A stretch of 37,513 bases of DNA from Nitrospira sp. (GTDB taxonomy: Bacteria; Nitrospirota; Nitrospiria; Nitrospirales; Nitrospiraceae), in assembly GCA_015903945.1 (NCBI GenBank), contig JABMDL010000035.1, positions 1 through 37,513 on the forward strand. Reading direction: 5' to 3'. Each line of letters starts with the position of its first letter. Within the stretch, counting starts at the first letter, position 1. A program made the position numbers and the translations under genes. Positions 1 through 7,702 of the stretch are shown here, piece after piece. Under the pieces are notes generated by a model. The model did no database searches. It was not told where the DNA came from and was given only the letters and a program-made list of their open reading frames with translations.

Positions 1-1
1 C

Positions 2-619
2 GACGAAAGCGGCGATCTCTTCACGGCAGGGGCGGCTGAAGAGCGGCGGCGAGCAGAGGATGAATTGTACGCCAAATCGGCGTTCGACGGCACCTTCAGC
101 CGCATCGTCTGCATCGGGTTGCTGGAGTTTTCCGATCAGATGGAGGCCCGGAGCGCTGTCGCATGGTACGGCGGGGACGAACGGGAACTGCTCCGCCGCT
201 TTTGGGCGCGTCTTGCACAGGATCGTGCGACGCTGTTCATTACGCACAATGGGTTGGGATTCGACCTCCCCTTTCTCAAGAAGCGGTCGATCATTCATCA
301 AGTGAAGCCGAGTCTGGATATCAACTTGGCGAAGTTTAGGACTGAGCCGGTCTACGACACGATGGCGGTTTGGAGTAACTGGGATACGCGAGGGTGGGTC
401 AAGCTGGACGTGCTGGCCCGGGCGTTACAGGTTGAGACAAAGTCCGGGAGTGGCGAGCAAGTGGCTGAGATGTGGGAGAAGGGGCAGGGGCTCGAACTCG
501 CCCGGTATTGCCTGCAAGATACGTATGTCACGTATGCGTGCTATTGCCGTATGAACTTCCGGCAGCCCCTGTCCCGTGAAGTCGTGCTCTTGCAGCCTGA
601 GCTGCTTGACGTCGGTTGA
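2..619 (+). CDS. 3'-5' exonuclease, DnaQ/RNase H-like fold (5' end missing)
   Basis: The frame is open from the left edge, so the true start lies outside the window; a TTG at 65 is only an internal codon. The visible part is a DnaQ-like exonuclease core. The stretch HNGLGFDLPFLKKRS fits the Exo II motif, with N, G and the metal-binding D. A later YCLQDTYVTY fits Exo III (YxxxD). The Exo I acidic residues should sit near or before the left edge. It most resembles the predicted PolB-like 3'-5' exonucleases (RNase_H_2 / DNA_pol_B_exo2 families), which act alone on nucleic acid ends by two-metal hydrolysis. The family is seen from motifs; the substrate is unknown. The next gene converges with it. 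Confidence 0.75.
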   Translation, partial: DESGDLFTAGAAEERRRAEDELYAKSAFDGTFSRIVCIGLLEFSDQMEARSAVAWYGGDERELLRRFWARLAQDRATLFITHNGLGFDLPFLKKRSIIHQVKPSLDINLAKFRTEPVYDTMAVWSNWDTRGWVKLDVLARALQVETKSGSGEQVAEMWEKGQGLELARYCLQDTYVTYACYCRMNFRQPLSREVVLLQPELLDVG

Positions 620-632
620 ACGATTGGCCGAC

Positions 633-1616
633 TTAGCGGGTTGGATAGGCCTCAGCTGGTTTTCGTTTTGGCACCGAAGGTTTGGACACGGTGTTGGTTT
701 TGGCTTGCGCCGAACGTTCCCGGAGCTCTTGCTTCATCCATTCAACTTCTTTCTTCAGCATCGCGATCTCGGATTCCTTCATCCGGTTGGCCTCGCGGAC
801 CTGCCGAAGTTCGTCCAACTTCTTGACCAGCAGTTCGTCATTCTTCGTCTCTAGGTCCTCCGACTGGCCGGCTGTGGCTGGCGGAGTATTGGCGGCAAAC
901 GTTGGAGTGGCTGCCGGAACATCATGCTGTGCGGGCTTCGTTTTCGCGAGCGGAACGGGCAATATTGCCGGCGCCGGCAGAGATTTCGATTCGGCAGCCG
1001 CAACGGGAATGGTCCCAGGCAGGGATGCTTTGGCAAGCGCCTGCGGATCAATGATCATGGCTAGGGTGCCGGGAGTCCAGTCTTCGTTGTAGGCCGGTGC
1101 TCGTTCAATACGGGCTACCCCGCTCGGCATGAACCCCGAGATTCTTCGGTTGTTGCCCGGAGTGATGGTGAGATGGAGAGAGCCTCGGGAGACATAGAGG
1201 GTGCCCGCTGCGGGTTCAGCGCCTGACCCTGCCGATGGAGACACCGTGAAACCGACAATCTGTTCCGGTTTCGCTTGCGATAGCCCTTGGGCTAGCAGGG
1301 GAGCAAGAAACTCGGCGTCCTCATCGCTGAATACTCTCATCGGCTTGCTGCCGCTGGCGGGCATTTTCGGAGACGATTTCGTCGCATCATCGGCGACCAC
1401 CCCTTTGACTGCACTCAGTAGGGTGGCCTGGTCGACCACAGCCGGGTGGTTCGCTTCAAACGACCAATCGGCGACATCCTTGATATACACCGATCCTCTG
1501 GCGCTTTTGTGCACGTTCGACCAGCCATAGAGGGTCGAACATCCAGTTGCCAGGAGGCTGAGGGAAACCAATGCGCCGGCATAGCGGATTGTCTGCGCTC
1601 GAAAGAATGTGTGCAT
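633..1616 (-). CDS. Putative lipoprotein with C-terminal coiled coil
   Basis: This 327-residue protein is not one I recognise. It opens with a signal peptide ending in a lipobox (LLATGC, Cys26), so it is probably a membrane-anchored lipoprotein. A folded middle part is followed by a Pro/Ala-rich linker, then a charged coiled coil (heptads around KNDELLVKKLDELRQ to KKEVEWMKQELRER) and a basic tail. The open frame extends 87 codons further upstream, but the ATG at 1616 is chosen because AGGAG lies 7 bases before it and the signal peptide follows at once. The upstream part reads through DNA that encodes a different small gene in another frame. A structural role at the cell envelope is a guess from architecture only. 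Confidence 0.65.
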   Translation of the reverse strand: MHTFFRAQTIRYAGALVSLSLLATGCSTLYGWSNVHKSARGSVYIKDVADWSFEANHPAVVDQATLLSAVKGVVADDATKSSPKMPASGSKPMRVFSDEDAEFLAPLLAQGLSQAKPEQIVGFTVSPSAGSGAEPAAGTLYVSRGSLHLTITPGNNRRISGFMPSGVARIERAPAYNEDWTPGTLAMIIDPQALAKASLPGTIPVAAAESKSLPAPAILPVPLAKTKPAQHDVPAATPTFAANTPPATAGQSEDLETKNDELLVKKLDELRQVREANRMKESEIAMLKKEVEWMKQELRERSAQAKTNTVSKPSVPKRKPAEAYPTR

Positions 1617-1732
1617 GACGGTTCTCCTCATCAGTGTCATTACGGTATCAAGATAGTGGATGGGGAGGAAATGATTTCTGAAATGCTGCAGCCCCGAGTC
1701 GCGCCGGTACCGGTATATGTGCCGTGCACGAT

Positions 1733-1864
1733 CTACCAGATCCCGAGCCCCATCAGCACAATGCCCATGGCGAGCCAGCCAATCACGCCGACGGAAATAA
1801 TCGTTTCGAGCGTGACTCGGGACTCTGAGGCAGGGTTCTTTGGATCGGCATTGAGGGGCTTCAT
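1733..1864 (-). CDS. 43-residue single-span membrane peptide
   Basis: This very short gene encodes an N-terminal polar segment (MKPLNADPKNPASESRVT) and one hydrophobic helix of about 25 residues ending at the C-terminus (IISVGVIGWLAMGIVLMGLG). AAGGAG precedes the ATG by about 12 bases, a longer gap than usual but with no other start available. It is probably a small inner-membrane protein oriented tail-in-membrane. It lies just upstream of the coiled-coil lipoprotein gene on the same strand, so the two could be cotranscribed. I do not recognise a family; the clear helix and the ribosome-binding site are the only support. Confidence 0.5.
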   Translation of the reverse strand: MKPLNADPKNPASESRVTLETIISVGVIGWLAMGIVLMGLGIW

Positions 1865-1879
1865 AGCGTGAGAACACTC

Positions 1880-2287
1880 CTTTTTAGTTTGTTGAACGTG
1901 TACATATTGAATGTGTGGACAATTCTCAGCAAGGACCATGCCTTTAGATTGCCCCAGATGATAATTTTGCCTACAAGGGGAGGATCAGATATCGAAGCGT
2001 CAACGTCTTGAGGAAGCCAGATTCTTGGGACATCCTTATGACTGCAGGATAACGAGCGACGTTTCGTGTGAAATCAGATTGTTAGGATCAACACATGAAG
2101 CGTTTCGCCGATGAATGGCATCATCAGGTACCTGCCTCAACAGATGATCGAATCCCTGATAGGGAAGGTCTGATCGTTGGGAATGGCAGTAGGCTTGGTT
2201 TGAAGAGAGCCAAAATATGTCCACTAGGGGTAGATGAACGTGCAGAATTGTTCCGCAGAACGGTGAGAGGCGGAGAACGTCTGAGGA
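1880..2287. other. Intergenic stretch without a recognised gene
   Basis: About 400 bases between the 43-residue membrane peptide and miaB. Short frames exist on both strands, but none has a convincing start signal or protein-like composition. A TTGACG (minus strand, 1998-2003) could be a -35 element for the small peptide gene, but no good -10 sits at the right distance. I see nothing else in it. Confidence 0.4.
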
Positions 2288-3619
2288 TCATTCCCCGTAC
2301 AGGGTAGCGGCGGAAGCCTCGAAGATATGTTTTGTCACCACAGTGCCGGGTTCGAAGGGGTCGGCTCCCTTATCCCAGACCACGGTGATGTTTCCGTCCG
2401 TTTTCCCCATTCCTTGGGTCGAGGAGCGGGTGGCATCGCCTTCGACCAGGATTTCGACATCCCGTCCGATGTAGCGTCGGTTGCGTTCCAACGTGATACG
2501 GCGCTGGATTTCCACTAATGTCGAGACACGGTTTCCTTTGACCCAATCCGGGACATCGTCGGCGAACTTTCTCGCGGCGATCGTGTTCTTTCGCTCAGAA
2601 TATTTGAAAATGTAAGCCGAATCGAACTGCACCTGTTCGACTATGCGGCGGGTATCGTGAAACTCTTCGTCCGACTCCGAGCAGAATCCGCAGATGATAT
2701 CCGTGGTGAGCACGATCTCGGGTATGACAGTTCTGATGCGTTCAACCAGGGCCAGATAGTCCTTCGCCGTATAGGTTCGTTCCATCAGGCCGAGGATCCG
2801 GTCGCTTCCTGCCTGAAGCGGGAGATGAATGTGTTTGCAGATAGTTGGATGGGTGGCGATGGTGTCGATCAACGCCGGCGGGAAGTCCTTGGGGTGGGGA
2901 GAGGTAAACCGAACACGATCGATGCCTGATGTGTCCGCGACCGCCCTGATCAGTTTGGCAAAATCCCAGTCCTCGTGCCGGTAAGAATTGACGTTCTGGC
3001 CCAACAGAGTGATTTGCTTGAATCCTCGGGCGGCGGCGTCGCGTGCTTCAGCCAGGACGGCTTCCGGGGGACGGGATCGTTCCCGCCCACGGGTATAGGG
3101 AACCACACAAAACGAGCAAAAGTTGTCGCAGCCCCGCATGACGGTGATCCAGGCATTGACTCCGCTATCCCGGTCCGGAAGCACGCCTTCGTAGGTTTCA
3201 TACTCCGACAGGTCGAGCGCAAACCCTTTTTGATCAAACCCCTGTTCCTGGGTCTCAAGGGCGCGGGAGAGCAGCATGGGCAGCTGCCGGTAGGAGTCCG
3301 GTCCGGCGAGGATATCAACGAGCGGCTCTTTTTCTGCCAGCTCGTTTTTCAAATTCTGAGCCATGCAGCCCAGAATACCGACCACTAACGGACGCTTGTT
3401 CTTGAGCCCTTTCAGCTCGGAGAGATGTGCGTATATTTTGTTGTGGGCGTTTTCTCGAATGGCGCAGGTGTTTACCAGCACCACGTCGGCCCGCTCACGA
3501 TCCGGTGTGAAGGTGAACCCTTCCTGCTTCAGTATCGACCGGACCAGCTCGCTGTCGGATTCGTTCATCTGACAGCCGAACGTTTCAATATGGACCTGAG
3601 GAATAGGCTTCTGTGTCAT
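2288..3619 (-). CDS. miaB: tRNA-2-methylthio-N6-dimethylallyladenosine synthase MiaB
   Basis: MiaB is a radical-SAM enzyme that adds a methylthio group to i6A37 of tRNAs reading UNN codons. The 443-residue length is normal. The UPF0004 domain has its three cluster cysteines at C16 (FGCQMNESD), C52 (VNTCAIREN) and C85 (GILGCMAQ). The radical-SAM CxxxCxxC is C164, C168 and C171 (GCDNFCSFC). A TRAM domain closes the protein (EILVEGDATR, then FEPGTVV). Its ATG overlaps the TGA of mtaB by 4 bases (ATGA), so the two are translationally coupled and mtaB comes first. The intact NMNESD-like motif and the TRAM end separate it from RimO and MtaB. Confidence 0.95.
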   Translation of the reverse strand: MTQKPIPQVHIETFGCQMNESDSELVRSILKQEGFTFTPDRERADVVLVNTCAIRENAHNKIYAHLSELKGLKNKRPLVVGILGCMAQNLKNELAEKEPLVDILAGPDSYRQLPMLLSRALETQEQGFDQKGFALDLSEYETYEGVLPDRDSGVNAWITVMRGCDNFCSFCVVPYTRGRERSRPPEAVLAEARDAAARGFKQITLLGQNVNSYRHEDWDFAKLIRAVADTSGIDRVRFTSPHPKDFPPALIDTIATHPTICKHIHLPLQAGSDRILGLMERTYTAKDYLALVERIRTVIPEIVLTTDIICGFCSESDEEFHDTRRIVEQVQFDSAYIFKYSERKNTIAARKFADDVPDWVKGNRVSTLVEIQRRITLERNRRYIGRDVEILVEGDATRSSTQGMGKTDGNITVVWDKGADPFEPGTVVTKHIFEASAATLYGE

Positions 3620-4953
3620 GGCTGGATGAGGGAAAGGCTCTTCTGTTTTTCGGGCGCCGGATGGCCGAAGGCCCAGCGCTCGGTGGCCGCTGTGATGGTG
3701 ACCGGCTTGATCTGGTTCCGCAGATCGTCGGACGCCGCCACGGCCACCTTGGTGAAGTTTGAGGTGGTGCCGTGACGAAAACCGTCCTCTGTGCCTGCTT
3801 CGAAGAGAACGGAGATGGTCGTCCCAATGGGCTTCTGATGGAACGCGAGCCGTTTGGCACGGCCGAGGTCCTGCAGAATCTCGGCGCGCTTTCTGGCGCC
3901 GGCGGGTGACGTGTTCTGTGTCATGCGGGATGCAGCCGTACCTGGTCGTGGTGAATAAGGGAACACATGCAGATAGGAAAAGGGCAGGTCGGTGGCGACC
4001 GCCAGAGTGTTGCGGAAGGCAGCCTCGGTTTCGCCGGGGAAGCCCGTCATCAGGTCGGTTCCCAACCCCAAGTGAGGAATTTTTGCGGTGGCGTGCTCGA
4101 TCAATCCGACATAGGTTTTGACGGTATGGCGACGGTTCATGTTCTGTAAAATATGGTCGTCTCCGCTCTGTAACGGGATATGTAGGAAAGGGCAGAACTT
4201 CGTTGAACCAGCTAGGAGGTCCAGCAACTCGTCACTGACGGTCGTCGGCTCGATCGAGGAGATACGGATGCGGTCGAGGCCTGGTACGTGATCAAGCTGG
4301 CCAAGCAATGAACAGAAATCATGGTGGGTGTAGCAATACTGCCCGATGTTGACTCCTGTCAGCACGATCTCGCGGTATCCGCGCGCGGCCAAACTGGCCG
4401 CCTCTTGAAGAATATCCTCCACACGTCTGCTCCGCTCATGACCTCGCGAGAAGGGAATGATGCAGAAGCTGCACATGGTGCTGCAGCCATCCTGAATTTT
4501 TAACGGCGCCCTTGTGGAATCCGGCTCTCCAAAGTACGGCAGGTCGAAGTCCTCCCGCGCCATCGTTCTGGTGTGACGGATTTCCGGAGCTGTGCGTTTC
4601 TGCAAGGCATGGGAGGGGGGTAAGTAGGACGGCAAGTCGAGCTTGAATTGGTGGCCGACGATGAGATCGATGCCCGTCTGTCGCTTGAGCCCCTCGAGCC
4701 CCGCTTGGGCGTAACAGCCGGTCACGGCGACGAATGCATGGGGAGAATGTTTGAGGGTTTTTCGGATCAGGTACCGCGATGTACGCTCGGCCTCTTCCGT
4801 CACCGCGCAGGTATTCAGCACGAGCAGGTCCGTCGGCCGGCCGAATTCGACCAGTGCGAACCCTCTGCGGCGGAGCCCTTCTCCCAGCACCGCCGTTTCA
4901 GCGTGGTTCAACCGGCATCCTAACGTGTGAATCGACGCGCGCGCCTGTGTCAT
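3616..4953 (-). CDS. mtaB: tRNA t6A37 methylthiotransferase MtaB
   Basis: MtaB converts t6A37 to ms2t6A37 in tRNAs reading ANN codons. The protein is 445 residues from the ATG at 4953. Cluster I cysteines are C13 (LGCRLNHAE), C49 (LNTCAVTEEA) and C80 (VTGCYAQ). The radical-SAM motif is C157, C161 and C164 (GCSTMCSFC). The CRLN and NTCAVT signatures are those of the MtaB branch. An in-frame ATG also lies at 4962, and the open frame runs to 5079, but homology begins at ITQARAS-like sequence just after 4953. No Shine-Dalgarno is visible; instead a TATAAT ends 7 bases before this ATG, which suggests a leaderless transcript. Downstream miaB overlaps by 4 bases. Confidence 0.93.
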   Translation of the reverse strand: MTQARASIHTLGCRLNHAETAVLGEGLRRRGFALVEFGRPTDLLVLNTCAVTEEAERTSRYLIRKTLKHSPHAFVAVTGCYAQAGLEGLKRQTGIDLIVGHQFKLDLPSYLPPSHALQKRTAPEIRHTRTMAREDFDLPYFGEPDSTRAPLKIQDGCSTMCSFCIIPFSRGHERSRRVEDILQEAASLAARGYREIVLTGVNIGQYCYTHHDFCSLLGQLDHVPGLDRIRISSIEPTTVSDELLDLLAGSTKFCPFLHIPLQSGDDHILQNMNRRHTVKTYVGLIEHATAKIPHLGLGTDLMTGFPGETEAAFRNTLAVATDLPFSYLHVFPYSPRPGTAASRMTQNTSPAGARKRAEILQDLGRAKRLAFHQKPIGTTISVLFEAGTEDGFRHGTTSNFTKVAVAASDDLRNQIKPVTITAATERWAFGHPAPEKQKSLSLIQP

Positions 4954-4960
4954 GGCAGGC

Positions 4961-4991
4961 ATTATAGGGAGGTTGCAACGGTTCCGGCAAG
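4961..4991 (-). promoter_or_regulatory. Candidate leaderless promoter of mtaB-miaB
   Basis: Reading the minus strand, a perfect TATAAT (4961-4966) is preceded 18 bases upstream by TTGCCG (4/6 match to TTGACA). Only 7 bases separate the -10 box from the mtaB ATG, so transcription would start at or next to the A of the start codon. No ribosome-binding site is present, which is consistent with leaderless translation. Confidence 0.5.
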
Positions 4992-5099
4992 GCTGCGCCT
5001 GCGAGAGCAGTTGTTGTCCGGATCGTCCTTTGATTGCAGAAATTCTACATGCTAGGATGCCCGCAGTTCCTGCGATCACGTTGCCGTTGTGGGGATAAA

Positions 5100-5510
5100 A
5101 TGGCGCGTCAGCCTGAGTTCGTTCTCATGCTCCTACTCCTACTGACGCTGGGTAGTTCGCTTCCGACGGGGGAGGCCAAAGGTCTCCTTCCTGCCGAGCC
5201 TGATGTCAGTACCCGTGTCGATGAACTCTATGATCACGAAGCCCGGCTCTTTATCACCCTCTATTCGCTGGCAGGGAACGGCCAAGTCGATTACGTGACG
5301 GGCCGCTTGGTTCGGGAGCATGCCCGCAGCGCCTACGGGAATCCCGTGTATCAGACCGAAGCCCAGCCGCTGTTCTATTGGTGGAACCACACGATGTGGA
5401 ACGATCCGGAACAGGATGGGGTGAATGGCAACGAACGCGTCTATCAAGAGAATACTGAGTTCGATATCTCGCGCTACAAACCCTGTCTCTTCAACGGCCA
5501 ATCTTGTTAG
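5100..5510 (+). CDS. Secreted protein of unknown function (136 aa)
   Basis: The protein starts with a typical Sec signal peptide: a short polar start, a leucine run (VLMLLLLLTLGSSLP) and a likely cleavage after GEA near residue 26. The mature part is acidic and rich in aromatics (FYWWNHTMWND) and ends in two cysteines (CLFNGQSC) that could form a disulfide. GGGGAT precedes the ATG at 5100; the frame opens at a TTG at 5034, but that extension lacks a signal peptide start. No lipobox is present, so it is probably periplasmic or exported. I do not recognise the family. It is divergent from mtaB. Confidence 0.6.
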   Translation: MARQPEFVLMLLLLLTLGSSLPTGEAKGLLPAEPDVSTRVDELYDHEARLFITLYSLAGNGQVDYVTGRLVREHARSAYGNPVYQTEAQPLFYWWNHTMWNDPEQDGVNGNERVYQENTEFDISRYKPCLFNGQSC

Positions 5511-5662
5511 TCTCTGCACCGGTCGGTGAGAGTGTCTCCCGCAAGCTTTTGAGATTCTTCTGAGAAAGTACGGGGCCCGATGGTATTCTGCGTTCCATCT
5601 GGCAGTCTAGGGCTGTGCTGACAACCGGGTTTCATCATCTCCTTTCGATGTGAGTAGTCCAC

Positions 5663-6928
5663 GTGAACGAACCTCCCAGCGGTATGGCTGCATTGATGAA
5701 TCGGCGTCTCGCCGTGATGTTGCCCTTAGGCTTTGCCTCCGGTCTGCCGTTGGCCCTAACCGCCGGGACGTTGCAGGCGTGGCTGACAGTTGAGGGAGTC
5801 GATCTGAAGACGATCGGCATCTTCACTCTGGTCGGACTTCCCTATACGTTGAAATTCCTCTGGGCGCCCTTCATGGATCGAATCGTGCCGCCGTGGCTCG
5901 GGCGGCGGCGCGGCTGGATGCTGCTCACCCAATTGTGCGTCGCGGTCGGTTTGGTGCTGATGGCGATGACCAGCCCGCGCACGCATCCGGAACGTTTGGC
6001 CGCGTATGCGCTATTAGTGGCGTTTCTTTCCGCGTCGCTGGACATCGTTTTCGACGCCTATCGAACCGACACGCTCCAGCCGCACGAACGAGGTCTGGGT
6101 GCGGCGGTGTGGGTCAATGGGTATCGCATCGCGCTCTTGGTGGCCGGCGCCGGCGCCTTGTGGCTGGCCGACTCTGTCGGCTGGCCCACGGCGTATCTGA
6201 CGATGGCGGCCGTCATGTTGGCGGGCGTCGCTGTCATTCTCGCGAGTCCGGAACCCACTCGGCTTGCCGATCCTCCTAAAAGTCTCGGCGAAGCCGTTGG
6301 AGCGCCGCTCCGGGAATTCTTTTCCCGGCCACAAGCGCTGGGATTCTTGGCTGTGATCGTGCTGTACAAACTCGGCGATGCGTTCGCCTCTTCGTTGCAA
6401 ACGGCGTTTCTGATCGGTGGACTGGGATTTTCGGCGACGGAGGTCGGAGCCGTGAAAGGCCTCGGCATTTTTGCCACGCTATTCGGAGCACTGCTCGGAG
6501 GCGTCATGATGACGCGGGCCAGCCTCGTTCCATCGCTGCTGCTCTTCGGCCTGCTGCAGGCGGTGTCCAACCTAGGGTTTGCCGTGTTGGCGGCGGCCGG
6601 GAAAAATACGGCGATTCTGACCGCAGCGGTCGTGATCGAGAATGTGACGGGCGGCATGGGCACGGCCGCGTTCGTTGCGCTGGTCATGTCGCTCTGTGAC
6701 CCACGGTACACAGCTACTCAATTCGCATTATTGTCTTCCTTGGAGGCATTGGGTCGGGTCTTTGCGGGGCGTCCCTCGGCTGGTCTTGTCGATATGATGG
6801 GATGGGCCCAGTTCTTCGTTGTGACGCTGGTAGTGGCCCTGCCCGGACTCTTGGCTGTATGGTGGCTTCGGCATCACATCGAACAAGAGCAGAAGGGGAG
6901 AACGCAGACATTGTCTCATGCCGTGTAA
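5663..6928 (+). CDS. AmpG-like major facilitator superfamily transporter
   Basis: A 421-residue polytopic membrane protein with about 12 predicted helices. The start region (LPLGFASGLPLALTAGTLQAWL), FLWAPFMDRI and the GRRRGW loop are characteristic of the AmpG group, which imports anhydro-muropeptides for peptidoglycan recycling. AmpG relatives of other specificity exist, so the substrate is inferred. The called start is GTG at 5663; ATG codons at 5684 and 5696 are equally possible because none has a clear Shine-Dalgarno. The end, after the last helix, is a short basic tail. It stands alone between two unrelated small genes. The rlpA gene further on also concerns peptidoglycan but is not linked. 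Confidence 0.8.
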   Translation: MNEPPSGMAALMNRRLAVMLPLGFASGLPLALTAGTLQAWLTVEGVDLKTIGIFTLVGLPYTLKFLWAPFMDRIVPPWLGRRRGWMLLTQLCVAVGLVLMAMTSPRTHPERLAAYALLVAFLSASLDIVFDAYRTDTLQPHERGLGAAVWVNGYRIALLVAGAGALWLADSVGWPTAYLTMAAVMLAGVAVILASPEPTRLADPPKSLGEAVGAPLREFFSRPQALGFLAVIVLYKLGDAFASSLQTAFLIGGLGFSATEVGAVKGLGIFATLFGALLGGVMMTRASLVPSLLLFGLLQAVSNLGFAVLAAAGKNTAILTAAVVIENVTGGMGTAAFVALVMSLCDPRYTATQFALLSSLEALGRVFAGRPSAGLVDMMGWAQFFVVTLVVALPGLLAVWWLRHHIEQEQKGRTQTLSHAV

Positions 6929-7021
6929 TCACGTGTATGCGCAGCGGATCAGGTATCTTGACGTCCTATCTGTCACAAGTCTTGCGTGCTCCCGTAATAG
7001 TGGAGTTCCAACGAGGGGACT

Positions 7022-7393
7022 ATGAGTCTTGCCCGGTTAGCATGGATGGTAGTAGTACTGACCGGGGCAATCGGCTTGGCGTTGTCGAATCCGACGACGG
7101 ACGACTATTTGCAATTTATCGAACGGGAATTGAATGAGGCGCTTGACCGGATGGATCAAGGCACGCCTTCCCAAGAGCAACAGGTGATTCGCCAGGTATT
7201 TCGTTCTCAGGGTAAGAAGCTCATCGAGGGTATTGTCCGGCCATCGACGGTTCGACACAATTGGGGGTTGCTGAGCCGATATGAGACCAGAGTGGCTGAG
7301 ACGAAGGTGGTCGTCGTTGGCATCGGGGGGCAGTTCGTTCCAATCAAGGGTGTGGATGAGGCCACGCTGAAAATCGGACGGATGGCCTTTTAG
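7022..7393 (+). CDS. Small exported or anchored protein, DUF4359-like
   Basis: A 123-residue protein with one N-terminal hydrophobic helix (LAWMVVVLTGAIGLALS) followed directly by NPTTDDYLQFIERELNEAL. An N-terminal helix followed by (S/T)NP, then a Y-rich helix, matches what I recall of DUF4359 proteins, known mostly from cyanobacteria. The C-terminal half (VVVVGIGGQFVPI and so on) looks like a small beta domain. Start: GAGGGG lies 5 bases before the ATG. No function is known for the family. It lies upstream of the nrdJ control region on the same strand but is separated from nrdJ by 309 bases with its own promoter. Confidence 0.55.
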   Translation: MSLARLAWMVVVLTGAIGLALSNPTTDDYLQFIERELNEALDRMDQGTPSQEQQVIRQVFRSQGKKLIEGIVRPSTVRHNWGLLSRYETRVAETKVVVVGIGGQFVPIKGVDEATLKIGRMAF

Positions 7394-7448
7394 GATGTTC
7401 AAGAACGAAGAAAATGCCTGGGTACGGCCCTGTCATCGCAGTCGTTTC

Positions 7449-7543
7449 TGTGGATAACTCTCCTGTAACAGGACGGAATAACGCGCCAAGACACACTCAA
7501 CGGCTATCCACAGCTTTCCCTCACAGTTCACAGCCCATCCACA
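7449..7543 (+). promoter_or_regulatory. DnaA-box-like cluster upstream of nrdJ
   Basis: TGTGGATAA at 7449-7457 is the exact complement of a consensus DnaA box (TTATCCACA). CTATCCACA at 7504-7512 matches 8 of 9 positions, and CCATCCACA at 7535-7543 matches 7 of 9 and overlaps NrdR box 1. DnaA is known to bind and regulate the nrdAB promoter of E. coli, so a role in coupling nucleotide supply to replication is plausible here. Absence of dnaA/dnaN and of an AT-rich unwinding region argues against an origin. Confidence 0.4.
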
Positions 7544-7554
7544 ATATTTAGTGT
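7539..7554 (+). promoter_or_regulatory. NrdR box 1
   Basis: CCACAATATTTAGTGT matches the NrdR consensus (ACACWATATATWGTGT) at 14 of 16 positions. NrdR is the ATP/dATP-sensing repressor of ribonucleotide reductase genes and binds two such boxes about three helical turns apart. The last base of this box is the first base of the -35 element. Confidence 0.75.
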
Positions 7555-7582
7555 TGACAAAAGATTGAGATAGCTATATGTA
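7554..7582 (+). promoter_or_regulatory. Promoter of nrdJ
   Basis: A perfect TTGACA (-35) lies at 7554-7559. The -10 is TATATG (7575-7580, spacing 15) or TATGTA (7577-7582, spacing 17); neither is perfect. NrdR box 1 abuts the -35 and box 2 covers the -10, so bound NrdR would block RNA polymerase. Confidence 0.6.
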
Positions 7583-7586
7583 GTCT
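7571..7586 (+). promoter_or_regulatory. NrdR box 2
   Basis: TAGCTATATGTAGTCT matches the NrdR consensus at 11 of 16 positions and holds the core CTATATGTAGT. It begins 32 bases after the start of box 1, with 16 bases between the boxes. That is the tandem geometry known for NrdR operators, which supports a weaker second box. Confidence 0.65.
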
Positions 7587-7702
7587 CCTCGATCGAAATC
7601 GATCACTTTCCATGATGTATGACAGCCCCCGCCGCTATCAGAGTATGAGCCGTTCGACATGCCTGAGCTGATTGTCAATCTGCCTCTGGAAGGAGGAACG
7701 CT

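Noticed and set aside
1617..1877. Longer N-terminus for the coiled-coil lipoprotein
   Set aside because: It would bury the signal peptide and overlap the 43-residue gene; AGGAG and the lipoprotein signal fix the start at 1616.
2036..2307. Short frames upstream of miaB on both strands
   Set aside because: No ribosome-binding sites and no protein-like composition.
7449..7543. Replication origin at the DnaA boxes
   Set aside because: Only one perfect box, no AT-rich unwinding region and no dnaA or dnaN nearby. The position at a reductase promoter explains the boxes better.
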